The notes below the pieces were generated by a model, which saw only the letters and a list, made by a program, of their open reading frames with translations, was not told where the DNA came from and did not search any database. From an uncultured Actinomycetes bacterium (GTDB lineage Bacteria; Actinomycetota; Thermoleophilia; Gaiellales; F1-60-MAGs149): a stretch of DNA of 8,144 nucleotides. Numbering within the stretch: the stretch's first letter is position 1; the number at the start of each line of letters is the position of its first letter. This document shows, piece by piece, positions 5,503-8,144 of this stretch. Position numbers and translations under genes: made by a program. The DNA is taken from contig CAIQOY010000135.1 in assembly GCA_903873565.1 (NCBI GenBank), forward strand, positions 1-8,144, written 5' to 3'.

Positions 5503-7640
5503 CAGGCCCGCCTGAGCGCCTGGATCAGCGCGCCGAAGCGCTCCTCGGCGGCCGCGCGCACGACGTCGTCGGGGCCCTCCCGGACGAGCCGGGCCGCATC
5601 CTCGCGGGCCCGCTCGAGCAGGCGCCGGTCCGTGTCGAGGCGGGCGTGTCGGAGGTCGCTCGCGCCGCTCTGGGCGAGCCCCAGCAGGCGCCCCTCGCCC
5701 CGCATCGCGAGGTCGATCTCGGCCAGCTCGAAGCCGCTGCGGTGGCGCACGAGCGCGTCGAGGCGCTGCTCGCCCTCGGGCGTCGGCTCCGCGGAGGCGT
5801 AGAGCAGGCAGTACGACTGCTCCGCCCCGCGCCCGACCCGGCCGCGCAGCTGGTGCAGCTGCGCGAGCCCGAAGCGGTCGGCGTCCTCGATCACCATCAC
5901 CGACGCGTTGGACACGTCGACGCCGACCTCGATCACGGTGGTGGCGACCAGCACGTCGAGGTCGCCGGCCGCGAACGCCGCCATCACGCGCTGGCGCTCG
6001 GCCGCGGGCTGCTGGCCGTGCGCGCAGGCCACGCGCACCTGCGCGAGCGGCCCCGCCGCGAGCCGGGCCGCCTCCTCCTCCGCGGCCCGCGCCTCGACCT
6101 CGGCGCTCTCCTCGACCAGCGGGCAGACCACGTAGGCCTGCCGCCCCGCGCGCACCTGCTCGACGATCCAGGCGTAGCCGTCGGCCCGCTTGGCCTCCGG
6201 CACCACGCTCGTCTTGACGGGCTGGCGGCCCGGCGGCAGCTCGTCGATCACGGTCAGGTCGAGGTCGCCGAAGGCCGTCAGGGCGAGGGAGCGCGGGATC
6301 GGCGTCGCCGTCATGTGCAGCACGTGCGGCACCGGCCCCTCCCCGCCCGACAGCTGGGCGCGCTGGGCGACGCCGAAGCGGTGCTGCTCGTCGACCACCA
6401 GCACCTCGAGCCGCGGGAACGCCGTGTGCAGGAGCGCGTGCGTCCCGATCGCCACCACGGGCTCGCCGGCCTCGATGCGGGCGCGGCGGACGCGGCGCTC
6501 CCGCTCGGGCACGTCGCCCGAGAGGTACGCGACCTCGATCCCGAGCGGCTCGAGCAGCCGCTCGGCGCCGCGCAGGTGCTGCAGCGCCAGCACCTCGGTG
6601 GGCGCCATCAGGGCGGCCTGGCCGCCCTGCTCGACGGCCCGCACCAGCGCGGCGAAGGCGACGACGGTCTTGCCCGAGCCCACGTCGCCCTCGAGCAGCC
6701 GCTGCATCGGGCGGTCCGAGTCGAGGTCGCGGTCGATCGCCTCGAGGGCGCGCTCCTGGGCGCCCGTGAGCGCGAACGGCAGCCCCGCCCGGAAGCGCTC
6801 CGACAGCGCGCCCGGCGGGCCGAGCGGCACGGCGCCGCCGCGCGCGTCGACGCGGTCGCGGTGCAGGAGCAGCGCCAGCTGCAGGAGCAGGAGCTCCTCG
6901 TAGGCGAGCCGGCGGCGGGCCGTGCGCTGCTCGCCCTGCCGGCGCGGGCGGTGCCCGGCCGTGATCGCGTCGCGGCGCAGGGGCAGCCGGTGGCGCACGC
7001 GCAGGTCGACGGGCACGGGGTCCGGGATGCGGTCGCCGACGTCGCGCAGGGCGTCGTCGACGAGGCCCCGCAGGACCGCCGTGGAGACGCGCGCCGAGGC
7101 GTGGTAGACGGGCACGAGGCCGCCCGCCGCGGCCGGCTCGGCGTCGTCGGGGCCGTCGAGGAGCTCGTGCGAGCGCACCGCGAGGTCGGCGCCGCGCGCG
7201 CCCAGCTTGAGGGTGCCGCGCGCCACCAGCCGGGCGCCCGGCTCGAGGGTGCGGGCGAGGTGGCGCTGGTTGAACCAGGTCAGCGTGACGGAGCCCGTGT
7301 CGTCGGAGAGCGTGGTCTGGAGGATCCTGAGGCCGCGGCGGCGCGTCGGCCGCTCGCGGATCGCGCCGACCCGCCCGATCACCGTCACGTCCGCGTCGCC
7401 GCCGAGGATGGCCTCGGCGATCGGGCGCACCTGCCGCAGGTCCTCGAAGCGGAAGGGCAGCGCCTCCAGGAGGTCGGAGCGGGTGTGCAGCCCGAGGGCG
7501 TGCAGCCCCTCCAGCCGCCGCTTGGGGCCGCCGATCGGCGCGCCGAGGAGCGCCGGGTCCGGCCAGCTGCGCGGGCGCGGCGGTGCGGCGAGGGCGTCGA
7601 CTCCGGGGAAGGGCGCGGGCACGACGGGATTCTCGCGCAC
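5502..7640 (-). CDS. recG: ATP-dependent DNA helicase RecG
   Basis: Superfamily 2 helicase that remodels stalled replication forks and branch-migrates recombination intermediates. From the GTG at 7638-7640 the protein has 712 residues, within the usual 680-740. The N-terminal part (about 30-170) carries GGPKRRLEGLHALGLHTRSD and the OB-fold wedge (VTVIGRVGAIRER...) that grips the junction. The helicase motor has Walker A GDVGSGKT (318-325, K324), motif Ib-like APTEVLALQHL, Walker B DEQH (417-420), motif III TATPIPR, and the C-terminal RecA domain with TTVIEVGVDV, ADRFGLAQLHQLRGRVGRG (motif VI starts near Q597), followed by the RecG-type C-terminal region. The start is uncertain: ATG 7674-7676 (in frame, adds 12 residues and overlaps the divergent gene's ATG) and GTG 7620-7622 are alternatives. 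GGAGG (7644-7648) lies only 3 nt before the chosen GTG, closer than ideal. First gene of the minus-strand block. Confidence 0.95.
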   Translation of the reverse strand: MRENPVVPAPFPGVDALAAPPRPRSWPDPALLGAPIGGPKRRLEGLHALGLHTRSDLLEALPFRFEDLRQVRPIAEAILGGDADVTVIGRVGAIRERPTRRRGLRILQTTLSDDTGSVTLTWFNQRHLARTLEPGARLVARGTLKLGARGADLAVRSHELLDGPDDAEPAAAGGLVPVYHASARVSTAVLRGLVDDALRDVGDRIPDPVPVDLRVRHRLPLRRDAITAGHRPRRQGEQRTARRRLAYEELLLLQLALLLHRDRVDARGGAVPLGPPGALSERFRAGLPFALTGAQERALEAIDRDLDSDRPMQRLLEGDVGSGKTVVAFAALVRAVEQGGQAALMAPTEVLALQHLRGAERLLEPLGIEVAYLSGDVPERERRVRRARIEAGEPVVAIGTHALLHTAFPRLEVLVVDEQHRFGVAQRAQLSGGEGPVPHVLHMTATPIPRSLALTAFGDLDLTVIDELPPGRQPVKTSVVPEAKRADGYAWIVEQVRAGRQAYVVCPLVEESAEVEARAAEEEAARLAAGPLAQVRVACAHGQQPAAERQRVMAAFAAGDLDVLVATTVIEVGVDVSNASVMVIEDADRFGLAQLHQLRGRVGRGAEQSYCLLYASAEPTPEGEQRLDALVRHRSGFELAEIDLAMRGEGRLLGLAQSGASDLRHARLDTDRRLLERAREDAARLVREGPDDVVRAAAEERFGALIQALRRA

Positions 7641-7666
7641 GGCCCTCCGGTCCGGGGTGTGCGAGA
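7631..7666. promoter_or_regulatory. Imperfect inverted repeat in the divergent start region
   Basis: TCTCGCGCAC (7631-7640) and GTGTGCGAGA (7657-7666) form arms of 10 bp with one mismatch around a 16-nt spacer. The left arm covers the probable recG GTG; the right arm ends 8 nt before the ATG of the divergent gene. It could be an operator controlling both directions or an RNA hairpin in either leader. No promoter hexamers could be recognised around it, and chance pairing is possible in GC-rich DNA. Confidence 0.35.
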
Positions 7667-7674
7667 GTCCCCGC

Positions 7675-8144
7675 ATGCCCCGCGTGATCGCCGTCGACTG
7701 GTCCGGCGCGAGGACCGGCGCCGCGCGCAAGATCTGGATCGCCGAGGCCGTCGACGGGCGCCTCGAGCGGCTCGAGGGCGGCCGCGACCGCGACGCGGTG
7801 ATCGACTGGCTGTGCGCGCGCCGGCGCGAGGTCCCGCGCGCCGTGGTCGGCATTGACTTCTCGTTCTCCTACCCGGCCTGGTTCCTCGACGCCCACGGCT
7901 GGCGGCGGCCGGCGCAGATCTGGCGGGGCGTGGCCGAGCACGGCGAGGGCTGGCTGGCCGGCTGCCCGGCGCCCTTCTGGGGCCGCCCCGGCACCCGCCG
8001 CGGCCCCGAGCCGCAGCTGCGCGCCTGCGAGGAGGGCTGGAGCGGGCGCGGGATCGCGCCCAAGAGCGTCTTCCAGATCGGCGGCGCCGGCGCCGTCGGC
8101 ACGGGCACGGTGCGCGGGATCCCCCACCTGCTCCGGCTGGCCGC
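7675..8144 (+). CDS. Uncharacterised protein, DUF429/RNase H-fold-like, N-terminal part (runs off right edge)
   Basis: The first 156 codons of a plus-strand gene divergent from recG. It begins MPRVIAVDWSGARTGAARK, a hydrophobic strand ending in Asp (D8) followed by WSG, and a second strand VVGIDFSFSYP with D61. Acidic residues at the ends of early strands, with an AVDWSG opening, are typical of RNase H-like folds such as the DUF429 group of predicted nucleases, so I suggest that relationship tentatively. Further conserved-looking blocks are CPAPFWGRPG, a Pro-Lys-Ser-Val-Phe-Gln-Ile-Gly stretch with a Gly-rich loop (GGAGAVGTGTVRG) and IPHLLRL. No signal peptide or membrane segment is seen. The start ATG (7675-7677) has only a weak GAGAG (7663-7667) upstream. 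Biochemical function and substrate are unknown; it could be a nuclease or a sugar-kinase-like ATPase. Its base composition is like its neighbours, giving no sign of recent transfer. Confidence 0.72.
   Translation, partial: MPRVIAVDWSGARTGAARKIWIAEAVDGRLERLEGGRDRDAVIDWLCARRREVPRAVVGIDFSFSYPAWFLDAHGWRRPAQIWRGVAEHGEGWLAGCPAPFWGRPGTRRGPEPQLRACEEGWSGRGIAPKSVFQIGGAGAVGTGTVRGIPHLLRLA

Noticed and set aside
6870..6900. Repeat-like CAGGAGCAGGAGCTCC stretch
   Set aside because: It lies inside recG and encodes a Leu-rich helix (LLLLQLALLL); codon bias explains the repetition.
7641..7853. Longest possible RecG start at 7853
   Set aside because: The extra N-terminal residues are antisense to the divergent gene and low in complexity; RecG homology starts later.
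4944..7856. A 970-codon open frame on the plus strand, antisense to rsmD and recG
   Set aside because: Its translation is Arg/Ala/Gly/His-rich with no recognisable fold, while the opposite strand encodes complete RecG and RsmD. Long antisense open frames are expected where third codon positions are nearly all G or C.
5503..8127. Upstream extension of rsmD to a 1055-residue protein
   Set aside because: The extension is Arg/Pro/Ala-rich out-of-frame recG sequence; RsmD begins properly at MRIVAGRHRSRRL.
1..8144. Search for mobile elements, CRISPR arrays, tRNA genes, defence or toxin-antitoxin genes
   Set aside because: No direct-repeat arrays, transposase motifs, cloverleaf-like sequences or small toxin/antitoxin pairs were recognised; all coding space is explained by housekeeping genes plus the divergent gene at the right edge.

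Overview
The window is a very GC-rich (roughly three quarters G+C by eye) chromosomal segment, most likely from an actinomycete-type bacterium. The gene neighbourhood (a DivIVA/SepIVA-like coiled-coil gene beside a YceD-family gene, then rpmF, with coaD, rsmD and recG upstream and rnc-smc downstream) resembles the mycobacterial recG/coaD and Rv2927c-rnc-smc regions joined in one run. A deep-branching actinobacterial class such as Thermoleophilia is my guess; no rRNA or other marker is present to prove it.

Layout: one long co-directional block on the minus strand fills nearly the whole window. In transcription order (right to left) it is recG (5502-7640), rsmD (4960-5502), coaD (4466-4963), a coiled-coil SepIVA/DivIVA-like gene (3961-4455), a YceD/DUF177 gene (3426-3941), rpmF (3195-3383), plsX (2198-3190), acpP (1889-2134), rnc (1204-1842, probably beginning further upstream) and the first 402 codons of smc (1207 to the left edge). 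On the plus strand, a divergent uncharacterised gene starts at 7675 and runs off the right edge. It looks like an RNase H-fold, DUF429-like protein.

Spacing is extremely tight. recG/rsmD share 1 nt, rsmD/coaD and rnc/smc overlap by 4 nt, rpmF/plsX are 4 nt apart and coaD/coiled-coil 10 nt apart. The largest gene-free gap is 63 nt (2135-2197, before acpP), so there is no stretch over 300 nt without a gene. I see no tRNA, rRNA, CRISPR array, insertion sequence, phage gene or clear factor-independent terminator.

The block joins DNA repair (RecG), rRNA modification and ribosome assembly (RsmD, L32, YceD, RNase III), coenzyme A supply (CoaD), phospholipid/fatty acid precursors (PlsX, ACP, whose phosphopantetheine arm comes from CoA), a probable cell-envelope or division coiled-coil protein, and chromosome organisation (SMC). 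This is a growth-linked housekeeping cluster. I do not see a new defence or mobile system. The points worth a second look are the missing canonical start of rnc together with its altered RNase III signature, the crowded divergent start region at 7629-7677, the uncharacterised divergent gene, and the condensed operon structure.
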